In this document: piece after piece, positions 13,169 to 27,400 of the stretch
Numbering within the stretch: the first letter of the stretch is position 1
Layout of the letters: every line of letters starts with the position of its first letter
DNA from: Nymphaea colorata
Taxonomy: Eukaryota; Streptophyta; Magnoliopsida; Nymphaeales; Nymphaeaceae
DNA length: 64,000 bases
Direction: 5' to 3'
NCBI RefSeq assembly: GCF_008831285.2
Contig: NC_045147.1
Location: forward strand, 7,720,334-7,784,333
Program-made: the position numbers and the translations under genes
The notes under the pieces: model-generated
Told to the model about the DNA's origin: nothing
Seen by the model: the letters and a program-made list of their open reading frames with translations, nothing else
Database searches by the model: none

Positions 13169-16100
13169 ATGGAGAGGAGCACCCCAGTGAGGAAGTCTTA
13201 CACCTCTACCGCCGATCTCCTCACATGGTCCGAGACGCCGTTGCCGGATCCGGCCGGCGACGGCTCGACTCCGGCTGGCTCCCGTTCCGCTTCCCGTCCC
13301 CACATGGTCCTTCCTCCATTCCTTTTTTTTTTTCTTTTTTTCTTTTTTTTACCGTCCATCATCCGAGCGAATGAATCAGCTAGGGTTTACGGGTAGTCCA
13401 TTTCTTGGAGTTTCTGATCTTTTATTTACCTTTTGTTGTTTCTTTTTTGTGATATAGCCATCGGGAGGAGTCGCTAAGGTGATATTTGGCGGGCAGGTGA
13501 CTCCCGAAGAGGCTGAAAGCTTGTTAAACAGGTTGGATCTGGGTATCTCTTTGAGCTGACGGCGTGTTCTTCTTGTTATTTCTTGACAAGTTTTTGTAGA
13601 AAAGGTTTCTGTTTCGATTGTTTCCCCGATTTGCGTCAAAGAAGCTTTGCTGCATTGTGAGCTGCTTGAGTTGCTATTTTTCCACTTTTTGGTAAAAAAA
13701 AAGTTCTCGGACTTTTGTAGATCAATGTTCTCTTCATGATTGAAACTACGCCTTTTCCTTAGCCTTCCTCATGTTTCATAAATGCAGCTTCTATTTTGGC
13801 CTTTTCCTGTTTCTGTTTCTTTCCTTTTTCAAGGGACATCGCTCATGCGAAGAAGCATTTTGTATGACGCTGATATTCTGTAATCTGGAAATAACAAATT
13901 TGTTCATGTTTTCTAAGCTTACCTTTTTTTTTTTCTTTTTTGAGTTGGTCGACCAGCCTAGACATGCGCCAGGCTATGCCGCTTCCCAAACTTTTGCTTG
14001 GAAGCAACAGTGCTTCTGGTGGTGCTTTATATATGGTAGATAGTTAGCGTTTTGCATGCTTATTCGAAAGCTCAATAAGTGGCGTTCAGCTTGCAGTTGA
14101 CTGAGTGGTAACCAACTTGGGACACTTCCTTAGCAGGTTGAACTATTCCATAGGTTGCCTATGCCGATGGAAGTAGTATTTGAATTTTGGATTCTTTCCT
14201 AGTTCAGATGTTTTTAACCAGGTTTATGGCAGACCAATCCACTTTAAGACATGCGGTAATTTCACTTTCGAGCTTACTTTGTGGTATTTTGTGAAAAATT
14301 CATGTAGATATTTTGTAACTTTATTGCATACTGCGACCTTACTTTGTGAAATACTATTAGGAAGCTGGTTGACACTAGATGAGTGGTTTAACTTAAGTCA
14401 AAGTTAATTGGTGAACTGTTGTTGTTGAGCATGCGGTAAGTTCACCATTTACCCTTTCGCTTCTTTTCATGGTCTGCTCAGGAAACCATGTTCAGGTTCA
14501 AAACTGAAGGAGATGACTGGAAGTGGAATCTTTTCTGCTGAAAAGGATCTGCCAGAATCAGGAAACAATTCTGTAAATTCTAGTAATAAAACAGGTTTAC
14601 GACTCTATCAGGTACATGATTGTTTCGGTATTATGCTGCCTGCAGTGGAAATTTCTTTTTGTTGTTTATTTACCTGGTGTGTTTGTGTGGATCTTACACG
14701 CAACATCTGCTTTCCTGGAAATAAATATTGGTCCTGCTTTCCTTATCAGAGTTTTTCTTTTTTTTTATTAATGCCTTTGTCTCCCTTTGACCCCTTATGT
14801 TTTGTCTAACATATCCATTAGCACCAAGATTGCACTTCTCGTAGCAAGGGATATCTATCTATACATTATGCTAATTAACTTGAATTTTTCACATTTTTGT
14901 ATGAGATGTGCTTCAGCGCAATCTTGTCCCACGTGTGACCTTGTCCCTCAAATATTCATAGGGAAAGAAAAAAAAATTTTCTGTCTGGGTTGCGACTTGG
15001 TCATATAGGTAAAACATAGTCATACAGGTAATTGGGTTCCGGTAGAGAGATTAAGGCCTGAGTTAGAGACCTGCTTAGATTTCCCCGTTCGGTGAAATTA
15101 CATCTTTAGAAAAGTTGCTGTCCTTTTGGTCCACTTTGGTAAGATACACAAGTTCTCAATCATGATAATTCTGACAAGTACAATGAAGAAAATAGATACA
15201 TCTTGTATCTTTCTTGTAAATTGCACAGGGGAGATTCATAGTCTGTACTGCATGCTTTTGTGGTCACAACATCCCTTTTGCCATGCTTGATTGTTTCTAT
15301 GTCCCCTCATTTGAGTCATCGCTCACCATGTTATAGTAAGAGTATCTTAGCCATTATTATTTTCATAAAGAACAATTTAATGGTTCCTATTATTATTATT
15401 GTTGTTGTTATTATTTGGTTGTTACTATTATATCATTATTGTTGTTGTTGTTGTTATTTGGTTGTTACTATTATATCATTATTGTTATTGTTGTATTATT
15501 GTTGATTGTTTCATTGTTTCATTTTTGTGTTATTGAACTTGGGATGACCTTTGCAGTTACTTTTTAACCAATTTTGAATGTCAATATTTCAAACATGAAG
15601 AGACCCTTAGTGTAGCCTGAAAATCAGTAGAAGTATTTATCTTTATTTTACTAATGCAAAACAGTGTATGCATTTTTCAGCAAGCTGTCAACTCAATCAG
15701 CCAGATCTCATTTAGTGCTGATGGAAGTGTGTCTCCCAAGAAGCCAACATCTCTTACTGAGGTGGCAAAGCAAAGGGAACTTAGCGGGACTTTAGAGACC
15801 GAGTCCGATGCTAAGAAGAAGCAACTGTCTGATGCGAAAACACGAGAATTGAGTGGACATGACATTTTTGGACCGCCCTCACAGATCCCACCCAGACCAT
15901 TGGCTGCACGTTCTCTAGGTCTGAAGGAAACCAATGACATCCCTGAACCAGCTCCAAGACATCTCCGAACTTCTGTTAAAGTATCAAATGTGAGTGTTTT
16001 TGTTGATTGTGCCATTATTGTGGTTAACCATTTTGTGAAAATCGTGCTACTCATTTAAATGCTTGATTAGCCAATGTTAAAGGTATAAATATTGATCCCA

Positions 16101-16533
16101 AAGATGGCATCATAGCACACGGAAGTCTAACACCTTCTTTTTGCGCAGCTACGTGCAGCTTCCATAATTTCCAATATTGTGCATTATTTTGTTTGAAACA
16201 GTAACATGTGACTGAAGGGCAATGAAACCGAGAATGAAACTTATTCGTGGACTCTTTCAGCCTGCAGGAGGTCACACCAATTTTATGTTTACTGAAGAGA
16301 ATGTAGTGAAGACGACTAAAAAAATTCACAATCAGAAAGCAGCAGAGTTGACAGGAAATAACATTTTCAAAGGGGAAGACGCCCCTCCATCTGCTGAGAA
16401 GCCACTTAGTTCAGCTAAACTGAGGGAAATGAGTGGAAATGATATATTTGCCGATGGAAAAGCAGCTTCCAGAGAGCACTTCGGTGGTGTCCGCAAGCCC
16501 CCAGGTGGTGAGAGCAGCATTGCCTTGGTTTGA
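13169..16533 (+). CDS. DUF4057 protein (HN1/Jupiter-like), five exons
   Basis: Exons 13169-13306, 13458-13531, 14482-14611, 15681-15989 and 16261-16533 join in frame (138+74+130+309+273 nt) into a 307-residue protein. The start gives MERSTPVRKSYTSTADLLTW, the highly conserved beginning of this plant family, and the end is KPPGGESSIALV, its conserved C-terminus. All introns are GT-AG. Four short modules recur: EMTGSGIF (about 81-88), ELSGHDIF (170-177), ELTGNNIF (246-253) and EMSGNDIF (273-280), plus a half copy ELSGT (147-151). A VSPKKPTSLTEVAKQ block and a PAGGxTNFMF block are also family-typical. The protein is polar, with no signal peptide or membrane segment. Plant members are annotated as DUF4057 or 'hematological/neurological expressed 1-like'; animal HN1/Jupiter proteins associate with microtubules, but a plant function is not established. 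The gene is complete and looks intact; it converges on the ataxin-2-like gene. Confidence 0.93.
15390..15500 (+). repeat. TTG/TTA-rich tandem duplication in intron 3
   Basis: Inside the third intron of the DUF4057 gene a block containing ATTTGGTTGTTACTATTATA and a TCATTATTGTTG run occurs twice in tandem (about 50-bp period), flanked by (TTATTA) and (TTG) repeats. It is a simple microsatellite-derived duplication. Confidence 0.75.
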
Positions 16534-18403
16534 GTTGGTAAATCAGCTATCCACGTCAATAGTTTGATGCAAGATCACATATAGATCGACTGGCTTCTAC
16601 ACGCTCTAGCTTTTGATGTTCTGGACAGGTTGTGTGTGTGTGGCTTCTACACACTCTAGCTTTAGATTCATGCTTGCGCAGATATTGGTCCTTTTCTAGT
16701 TAGATTACCTCTGACGGTCGTCTGTAAAACTGCGGACTACTCTAACTGTTTATGAACTGGCATCGCCTTCATGGATAACTTAATTGGAAAGAATATGCTT
16801 ATTCTGTGGAGAACCATCGTGACGGCATTGTTATTCTTTTGCCAGGCACGGAGTTGTAAGTGGGAGGTATCGAGAAGACCTAATAAAGCCTGACAGTGAC
16901 CATTATTAATGGAAGCCAAAGCCTCTTCATTTTCAAGATATATTTAGGTTTTTAATAAATACGTGTATTGGAGTTCGAACGGAGTCTTTAACTCATCGAA
17001 GACTTCATTCTGATTGGAGCATGATGAAGGAAAACGTGCGTACCAGCGATACTATGACACTGACTAGTGCTTAATTGATGCTCGGGTCTCCCCCAACTCA
17101 GTAATTATACTTCAAACCTATTTCTATCTAAATTTTGATTAAAATTAGCTGCTAAATCATTCTCCTTGACCTTCTGCTTCTATCCTGAAACCTGGTTCAA
17201 TTCTACTCTGAAAACGTTAGCCACATATTGAGGTCATGCAGTCGATGAACGTTACGTAAGAAAGATACGGTATAGCCGTCTTCACAAGGCTGTGCAAGTC
17301 ATTTTATATTCTTATATAACGTTTGTGTCCACAATCAAATAGAAAAACCATAGGAAAACCCCTTCTTTTCGACAATACGATATGGCTAGATTCGACTTGG
17401 CATACATCTAAACGCTTCCAACAATGCACCCTCCCGTCTTTCGGTCCTTTGACATCTTCGACATCAGTAGGCCATCATTGATGACCTTTGGTAATAATCA
17501 TTACCTCCGCCTTGCAAGCTCCATTTTCGGCCACAGTGACCAATAAGAGAGCAAAGACGTTCCAAGGTCAGCATGGCCGTTGGTGTATTTAATTTTACAC
17601 CAACTCCGGTGGTCGATCGGCCTGAATGTGGAAAAACACCAGGATAGCAAAATCTACAAATATGGCATGGTGTGGCAAAGCAAATATCAACGGTATCTGG
17701 TCACCAAAGATAGAGCAAACGGATGCAAAGTTTATGTAAGCCAAAAATCAACGTGTAGCCCAAGCAAGAAAAACTCTTCAGCCTGTGAGGGCGATAGTGG
17801 TTTAGCATAACATGCCAGATAAATTTTACAAATACATTGCAAGCAAAGTAAACCATCAGTAACCAACACTCCCCCCACATTTAGAATGGCATGGTCCCAG
17901 TAATCGCCGTTAGCTCTTGCCAAGCTTATAATCTTTATTCACATGGCTCGCCTTACTTGGCAAACTCTATGACCCATCAAATAATCCAGTATGTACATGC
18001 ACCATTGCAGGACCATGCGCATTGAGTTGTGAATTAATATTCCCTTCCTTTGAACTGCAATTCCTGCCAGTAGCGCCAAACACAATAACATAAAAATTAG
18101 ACAAAATCTAAATTGACCAAAATTAAAATTGATTAATAAGAAGGTTATGGATGCAGATGGCATGCAACTGCTTAACCAATCCACGGATAAGATTCTGGAC
18201 TCAAGTCAAAATGCAAGACAACATATGCCAGTGTTGGATAGCATCCAGTGGATCAATGAACGCTTAGTGGCACAGAGATATTACGGACGATCCAATTACT
18301 TCCCTCGTTCATCAAGGATGTAGTATATCAAAGAGATCCCCCATACAGATTTTACCAAAAATGTATTCACATATATAACATATTTTTATAGACCAAAACA
18401 TAA
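16534..18403. other. Convergent intergenic spacer (3' ends of two genes)
   Basis: Holds the 3' UTRs of the plus-strand DUF4057 gene and of the minus-strand ataxin-2-like gene. A short direct duplication of GGCTTCTACACxCTCTAGCTTT occurs at about 16588-16662. No other supported feature. Confidence 0.5.
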
Positions 18404-21400
18404 TTAACATCGTATCATTTTTTCATGCAAAATAGAACCAAAGGAACTAAAGAAAATGGCAATGTGTTTGGGAAGATGAGAAACCTGTGAGAAACATAGA
18501 CTACAAATAAATAATTTCCACAAATGCCATGGTGAGCAATAAATAAAAGGAATAACATATCAAGAAATATGACTTACAGGAGAATAAGCGGGCATATACA
18601 AAAATTGCCTAGGTTGACCCATAAACATCTGCTGCCCATACTGACATAAGAGAAACAAAAAACTTAGAATTAAAAACTAATAGCATGAGAGGCATGTTTA
18701 TAATTTGGAAACAGCTTAAGCTTAAAAGAAATACAGTAGCAGTATCAGAATTGATCACATACCATAGGTCCATTTGTATAATAACCTTGAGGAGCTGGCA
18801 TAGATGCAGCCTGTGGATTATATACAAGAGGCTGATGTCCACCAAAGGAGGGAGTGACCTGTAAAACATGATAATCGTACAGCTTATCTGGAATATGAAA
18901 ACCACAAATATAGATAAAATAGATAAAAGCATAAAAAATACATATATAATGTAAGGGATTCATAAATCCCTTCTTTTCTGACATTCTGGAACCACCAAAC
19001 TTCCACAATTAGTTGATTTTTGTGCCAATCACATTTATTTTCATGTCACTTTGTCAATGGCAAGTAATGACATCATCATACTTTAAAAAATTAGAAAAAG
19101 AAAAGACAGATCTTGAATAGATTTATGTTAATGTGAGAGCTACACCAACTTAGCCCCATAAGTATCAGGATTTTAGAAGGCAGATATTAACAAGCCATAG
19201 TCCTCTTTAATAAAAGACTTTCAAAGACATATGATAATTATGGTAGGTATAGAGAGTATAAGGAAAAAAGGCAAAAACAGAAGGCTGACAAGAGCCAAAA
19301 GTAACTGAAGAAGGTTCTCAAAACATACAAAGCATAGGATAAAAGTGTAACAAAATGAGTAAACGGCTAGGCACCAAAGCTACATTTCAGTCTTTTACGT
19401 TATCATAAAACGAATATGGCCTCCAAGGGCTCTAAGCACCTGTGAGATAGGGTGGGTTAAGACATACTCAGTTGAAGGATGTTGAGATTTTGGTACCCGG
19501 TTGTGTGCTCCTTTGCCACAAGGCACAAGCACTGGGAAACTTTTCCAGTAGAGGTAGTGAAAGGTTTTGCAGTTTACACACATGGGGGTAGTTGTCCCTA
19601 AAGTCAATTGAAAAAGGCCTTGTATTCAAAATGACACGAAATAACAAGTCAACCTGAAATTTTGTTCATTACAATAAAAAAAAGCAGAACAAAAAACAGG
19701 AGGTAGATGCATAGACACAGAAAAAAAAATAAACAAATCAAAAGATTACCCCTAGGCCCATTGATGCACCATGGACATGTGGAACAGTAGATACATTAGC
19801 AGACAAGTAAAAAGAGCTTTCAAATGGAGCTTGAGGTCTCAAGGGAGTGAGAGATGGGGTGAAGCTCTTTGCGTTTGGATTCAGCTTAAATTCCTGTACA
19901 AAGGACACAAGAATAAGCAAATATGAGGTTCCTAGTGGTAGGTTAAGCAAAGGGTCTCAACATGTCCAAGAGATAAAGAAAGAACAACTGCAAACGACAA
20001 CAGAGTAAAAGAAAAAAAATATCCATTACTTTAGCATGAGGGTTCAATGTCGATTTTTCTGAAGCTAAAGATCCCACTGATGAGCTTGGAGACAGCGTAG
20101 GACCACTTGAAAGAGAGGCGGATGCCAGAGAATCAGAAGTGGATGCTGTTGAACAGCCAGGTTTAGCCTGATCATTTCCAGCTTGAACAAACAGGTTCAC
20201 CTTTCCAGTTGCTGCAGAATCTGAAATGCGATCTGAAATTTCAAAATAGTATGAGAAATCATAACTATCACTAAACCATGTTAGCATATGTGAGGAAGAA
20301 AGTGGAACGTGTGAAGCAGCAATTCGTGCTAAATGAAAGCTTACCAGAGTTCGGCTTTTTTGTATTTTGCAAAGTCTGTAACTCTAACTCACCTGATCAT
20401 ATGTAAAATAACATACTTTCAGCTAACATTGAACCACTCATCTTCACAGACTTGGCAATATATAAGCATTTAAAAAGGCCAGGACAAGTAAATAGTTCAT
20501 CTTATCTTTGCTGATGTCTATATATATCTATATATAAAGTGAGTAACATAGGGACTGGATTATGGGATCAACTTGATTGGTGGTTTGCAAAACGTCAAGT
20601 CTGCAAAACGTCAAGTCTAGGGTTAACTTTTCAAAAAGGTGGAGAACGCCTTCTACTTTAATTTTAGAACATAAACTTTGGTTGCATTGACTTGTAAAAC
20701 GTTAATCAAAAAGGTTAATTTTTCAAAAAGGTGGAGACCTTGCAATTTGGAGAAAAAACATATCTTGTGAAACATTAATCAACAACATCATATGGCTCAT
20801 AAATTAGTCTACGTAGCCAGCATATTTATCTGGTCCACATATTCCATGACCCTATGTCGGAACTAGGCATGAGGACTACGTGAATTGATATATGAGTTGT
20901 CCAATCAACTTCATTGATTCTTCACAAGGCATCATACGTGAAGTTACATTTTCATAATTAAAATACAAGACATCGTCTACCTTTTGAAAAAAGTAACTTT
21001 ACACTTAGCACCTTATGAAGCCATAAATCGAATAGAATAGATGAATCATAATCGACTCACATAATCCACATATATGTGTCTATGTGTGTGCATAGGGTTT
21101 ATTAATTTGTAAATACAGGTCACAACTTAGTCAACTAGTCCATGGGTGCAGGGTGCCGGTGCGGCACATCCGTACCGGTGCAGCAAGAGTGTGTATGTAT
21201 AGTTGTTTCTTAGCTTAATCTATCTTTTTTTTTACTTTATTATTATAAATAAAGAAAAAGAGGGAGAGAGAAGAAAAGAAAAGGGGGGGAAAATTTTGAA
21301 AGGGAATAGGATAGGGTGTCGTTGGGGTACAAGTCGGAGCCACACCCATGTCCGTTCCCACTCCTGCATCACATCGACACGGGTGCTACTCCTTCTGACA

Positions 21401-24400
21401 TGGTGGCCTACCTGACTATGTGCCATAGACTAGTGGCCTGGGTTTAACAACGAAGTCCTATATTTAAGATTTGGAAAAAGTATGATAGCCATACACATTC
21501 AGTAAATTTTTAATTGAGTTGTCATAGTTGATACCAAATTGAATTACATTTAAGTTGTCAAAATTGGAACTGAGTACATGTTTATCAAGGCCCTTAAAGA
21601 GTAATCAGGACTAGCTGTGGATAATCAGTTGTGGTTGGTGAACTAAATCAAAATCAATTAGAAAAAGGAAACACAACCAAGAATACAAAGCATATGTATG
21701 TATCAATATATATATAGATACAAACCATATATATATACATATACACACACACACACACACACGCGTGCATGCAAACACAAAATCAAATATATGTTAAAAT
21801 AGACATTTCCTTTTATCAGACCCAGATCCAAAACGTGTGTGTTTTAATCTGTCACTTATTAATGGCATATGTTGTGATTTTCTGATTGTGTTATTATGCT
21901 TTAGCCATTAGTGTATTTCCATTGCTCTTAATATTCAGATTAGGAGCAGGAGGGGATGCCTATCAGGAATGATCAAAAGATCTACTTTGCCTCTTTCAAT
22001 TTGAAGAAATTGAATATGTTCATCTACTTTGTTTCATTTCTGTTCGCCCAGATTCTCTTTCAATACTCTGTTTCTTTTTTTTCTCGTTGGACACTACTTC
22101 TGCTTGTCTTCAAAGCTCCTTCTTTCCGTCTTATTTCTGTTTGTGGGCCATACATCTCCCTCTATGTGTCTTATTACCCTTGTTGTTATTTTCTACGGAG
22201 ACGTTAGACAGCCAAAGTTCGATAAATATGGCCTTTAACCCTATTCAACACAACAGAACAAAACACATTGAAATTGATCAACATTTTGTTCGTTAGAAGG
22301 TTGAATTAAAAGAGATAGAACCTTGCCATGTGAAGACAGAAGATTAAGCATCAGATTTATTCACAAAAGGTCTGACCGGGTGCCAATTCTAGTTATTGAA
22401 GAGCAAGTTGTACATGGTCAAACCAAAGACCATGTACAACTTGAGGGCTATGTCACATAAGCGCAGGGTGCGGGTGCGGGTGCGGATACAGCAATTTTCA
22501 AAAAATTTTAAGTGTGGATGAGGCGATGTATTATATATATGTGTATGTATATATGTATATAAATCATTTGTTACATAATTATTTAATTGTTTAGCAGTCT
22601 TCTTTATCTATAATTATATATAAACTTTTTGCATTATAGATGGTTTAGTTATGTGCGCATTTTGAAATGGTCAGTTTTGACCCGGTTCGACTGATGACTG
22701 AACCGGATGTGCTATGTCAGAAAAGCAACAGCACCCGCGTCGACACGTGTGCTGCAGCCATTTAGAAGCACCCATGTGGCATAGCTTGAGGGAGGGTGTT
22801 AAAATAGACGTGTTTTGGATCCGACCCACATCCAAATTGAGTTTGTTTTAATCCATCACTTATTAATGGCATATGTTGTAATTTTCTGATTGTGTTATTA
22901 TGTTTTAATCATTAGTGTATTTTCATTGTTCTTAATATAAGATTGCATAATCTAACTGTGGTGAAAAACAACCTGTGGCTCCCACCAGAATTCTGTCAAT
23001 ATACACGTTCAATGCAGAAAGACTTTCAGTACCTGACCTTGCATAGGCCACTGCAAGTACAGACTCGCAGAAAATAGAGAAAAAGAGAGAATACACAAAA
23101 AATGGGGAGGGGGAATGGAGCAGCAGCTCTAAACTCCTCAACCATAATTTTCTATTATATAGTATATATCTTTTTTTATATGAACATAAACGTCTATGAA
23201 ATATCAAACAACTAACTGTATTATAAGTATACTTGTGTTTGTATCTAGATAAAACTTATCCAAATCCAAACGTATTTTACATAATCACATCTTATCACCC
23301 TCACTCAAGTCATACATGGTCACCAAGTACAGACAACTTGTCTTTCTTGCCAAATGAGGCATGGCTCAATCTTTGTATTCAACCTTTCGTCAAAGTGTTT
23401 GATCTATCTCAAGGTGTTTCATGTGACTGTGAATCAGTCTGTGATGCATAGGATTGAATGTAGTGTCAAAAATGCTCTGATTGTCACACAACTCTAAGGT
23501 CAGGAAACTTTTCCCAAATCGCCTATAGCAATTCCTGTTGTGAAGGACCTAAGTTCATTTTTTGTACTTCATCTTGTCATAGCCTTTTTGTTTTTAACTA
23601 TTCCATCATACGAGGCTATGCCCAGCGCATGTGCAATAACCATAAGTCAAATCTCCTCCCATCTACATCTCCTGTGCAGTCTACATATGTTAGCAGACCA
23701 CATTTTCCAATACACAAGTCCATGGCCCTTTTTTATTATCTCAAATTCTGTTCATAACATTAACATGGCTTGTCCTTGGCACATTTATAAATTAGGACAC
23801 TTGATCAACAAAATAAACAATGTCTGGCCTGGCAAATGATACTGAAGTTTCCAGCAATTCCATATTGTCTGGTCTGAGTCATCATTCAGGTCGCCATCTT
23901 TACATGTTTAACCTTTAATGTAATGCATTAGGGGTATTTATAGATTTATAATTTGTCACTTCTGCCCTGATCAATAGATCAAAAGTGTACGTACTTAAGA
24001 GTCAAAGTGTCTCCTTGTCAGTCTATTTCAACCCCAAACAAGTATTTCAATTTTTCACAATCTTTCATTTAGAAGTTTGCATGAATAAGTTTTCCATCGT
24101 ATATGATGTCTGAACTTTCCCATAATGTAGTTATATTCCACTCTTTGAAGATCAAAACAAAAATCACTTGGGAAACCACAACTTAATTTTGAGATAACAC
24201 TCAAACCAAGAATAAGATGTTTGCTTCAGTCCATAGAGAGACTCTTAATTTTGCAAAGCCCATGTGTTGAGGTCCTCCGAAGCATATCCATGATGTTGCT
24301 CCATGTACACTTCTTCTTTCATGTCTCCATGTACGAAGGAATTTTTCACATTTAATTGACTCAGTTTCCAACCATGATCAACCGCCAAAGTAATTACGTG

Positions 24401-27400
24401 AATCGTTCTCACCTTGACTATGAGACTAAAAGTCTCAGCATAGTCATGCCCACACTATTGTGTAAAACCTCCTGTCACAAGTCATGTCTTGTACTTTCAA
24501 TGCTTCCATCAAGTTTATATTCAATCCTATGAGCCCACTTGAATCCTACATCTTTTTCCTAAGGTTTAACACATCATCTGCCAGGTCTAACATTCATGAG
24601 GAGCCTCTATTTCCTACGTATCATATAGGTTTGAACCTATACGATACACGATACACTTGCATATCGTAGGCGTATCACCCGTATCATGCGATATGGGACT
24701 CCGTATCGGAGCCGTATCATATGATATAGCCGATATACCCCTATATCGTACGATACGGGGATCAAATGAATTTTCGTTTTTTTTTTTTTACAAAAGAACT
24801 TGTCACTCCCTCTTTCTAAACATGTCTAAAAGTTGTGAGAGGTGTAAGTTATTCTAGTTTTTCTACAAAAATTGCCCATTTATGTGATAAATCATTGATT
24901 TAGGGAGAACTCGCTGGTGGAGAAGAAGGTTTACTCATGGCCCCATGGGGACGATGGGACCTTGAGTGATGATAATAATGATATATTATATGTTTTGAAC
25001 TTGTATTGTAATAAAAAAAACCCTTTAAAGTTTAAACATTAAACATGTGATAGACGCTTATCATGTTATTATGAATTTCTTATTTCTTATTTCTTATTTC
25101 TAAATGTGTTGTTAATATGTTATGGCTATGAATGATGTGACAAGTTTTTTATATAGAACACATTTGGTTTGAAACTTTCTTTGTTTTTCCTGATTTTACC
25201 AATTTTTTCTCTATTTTTTCTATTTTTTAAAATTTTATGAATTAAAAAATTAATTTACGATACGCTATGCTATGTGTACAATACGTTACGATTCACTGTA
25301 TAGGATGGCCCGATTGATACACATTACGATGCACGTTTTTCAACATTGCTTCTACCTATTTACAAGACCTAATAGCTTGATTGAAGTTGAAGGACACATA
25401 ATAAATAATTGAAAATTTATAAAAAAAAATCCATAACTTATTAACCGTTGGATTGGATGAGGAATCTGCCTCATCTCCTTATAGGTTGACTTATCCAATC
25501 TCCTATATTATTTAAAGTATGATCATTTTATCTTTGAAGATAAACTTGATTAGAAAATTAATGTACCTTCTCAAGCCTAGTGAAGCAATTGTAGTTTTCT
25601 TACAACTCTCTTAGAGTTGTAGAACTGGCAAGATGACCTATGCCTGATCTATACTAATTGACAATTTTGCGATAAACCTCAATGTTCCTAACTCCAATAT
25701 CTTTTTTTGAAAACTGCTGCACCAGCACCTAAATTTTTGCCAAAATCAACGTTATGCACAGCCAAGCCCCCACCTGACACCCTCTTAGGTCAGATGGGAC
25801 CCGGGTCCCATTTCGGGACCCAGAACTGCCCACCTGACCTGGGAAACCATATATATATACTGTTTGATGCCTTTTGAGTCATTCCTTGGGCTCCCAGGCC
25901 CGAGCCTCATCCACTCCCCGAAGCCACACACAACAGTTTGAGCTCAGTGTACCCATGAACTCTAAGTTGCACACTTGCCTATATCCAAATACACGATCCC
26001 TAAACTACCGAGACCACAATCAGATCCCAATGGTACCCCCAACTCAACTTGACCCAGTCCACATCCACACCTAAATTTTTTGAAAAATTGTCGCATCCGC
26101 ACACGCACCAGCACCCATGTGACATAGATCCTGCTATTGAAAAATCAAAATAAAAGAAATCAGAAAATTCAGAAAAAAGGCTTGAAGTCCTCGTGTTCGC
26201 CATATCAAGTCAATGGACAAAACACGTGAACAACAGGCATGCATAGAAGAGAGGCTAGTTCAAATGGAAAAATCGAGCTAAGAAAACCTCAGTCGGATGA
26301 ATCGAACCTTAGCAACATTAACCAAGAGACTGGACGACGTCGATGGCTGATTCAATGCATCGAAGAATAAGGAAAAACCACCAGCCGACCTCAAATAGCA
26401 AGGGGAAGAACTTGAACAAAGATCTCACGTAAAGAATGTGAGCAGGACGTAGTGGTGCGGCAGCCATTTGGTTTCCAAGTTCACCAGCCGTCGTTGGTTT
26501 TAAGGAATTTTACATGACCTCCACCAAATGGCCCCACTCTCATCGACAACGTCGCTGAATACCCACTCTGCCATCGACAGTCACCAAGGCACCCCAATCC
26601 CTTTTTCTTGCCGATCATTATTCATGTCATTGTTTCCACTAATGAGACTGCCGATTTTGGCCATCTCCCGCCACATTCTCTGTTGTCCACCCACCGCAAA
26701 CTCAGCCCACTGTCAACAATGGTCATGGAAAGCATCCCTAAACCTTCGGAGCAACTTCAAGCCCCTCTGCCAGTTGAGTTGGGAGCACAATAAGGGGTGG
26801 TAGGAACCACCACTCACGCCTTGGCTACGGCAGACGACCATTGCCGAGAAGGACTCTATCCCTGAAGCAACTTGACTAGGGCATGTCGATGGCGCCTTGG
26901 CCACCGCCTCCCACAACAGGGATCATCAGGGGAGGTGGACCAAATGTCCATGTGCCCTAACGCACAGCGTCAGGCCCATGCGCGACACCCTCTCGGGTCG
27001 GGATGGGACCTAGGTCCCAACCAGCCCGGATTCGAAAGGGGGATGTTTTACATACAATGGCTGATAAGAGAAAGGCAATTTCAAGTGCTTCTATGCTGGC
27101 AATTCTAGTAGCAGTGTCAATATTGGTACAATTGAAAGCACATATCAATCTCAACCACTATGAAGACATGTATCAAAAAGAGAAAAAGCTTCTGGTGGCG
27201 GAGGCAATAGCAATTTGAATGTAATTTCTATTGTGGATGATTCATTGGTTCATATACACATGGTAAAGCACATTTACTACAAATTTGTAGTCCAGGAATT
27301 AGAACATGCCAAAAGGTTAACAGACAATGAGAGAATTGAAAAAAGAACAAGAAGCGGTTGAATTGAAGAAAAATTCAGGAAAATCAAGTGAATTTTCTAT

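Noticed and set aside
15677-16054. 125-codon minus-strand ORF
   Set aside because: It is the complement of exon 4 of the DUF4057 gene, whose plus-strand frame carries the family motifs.
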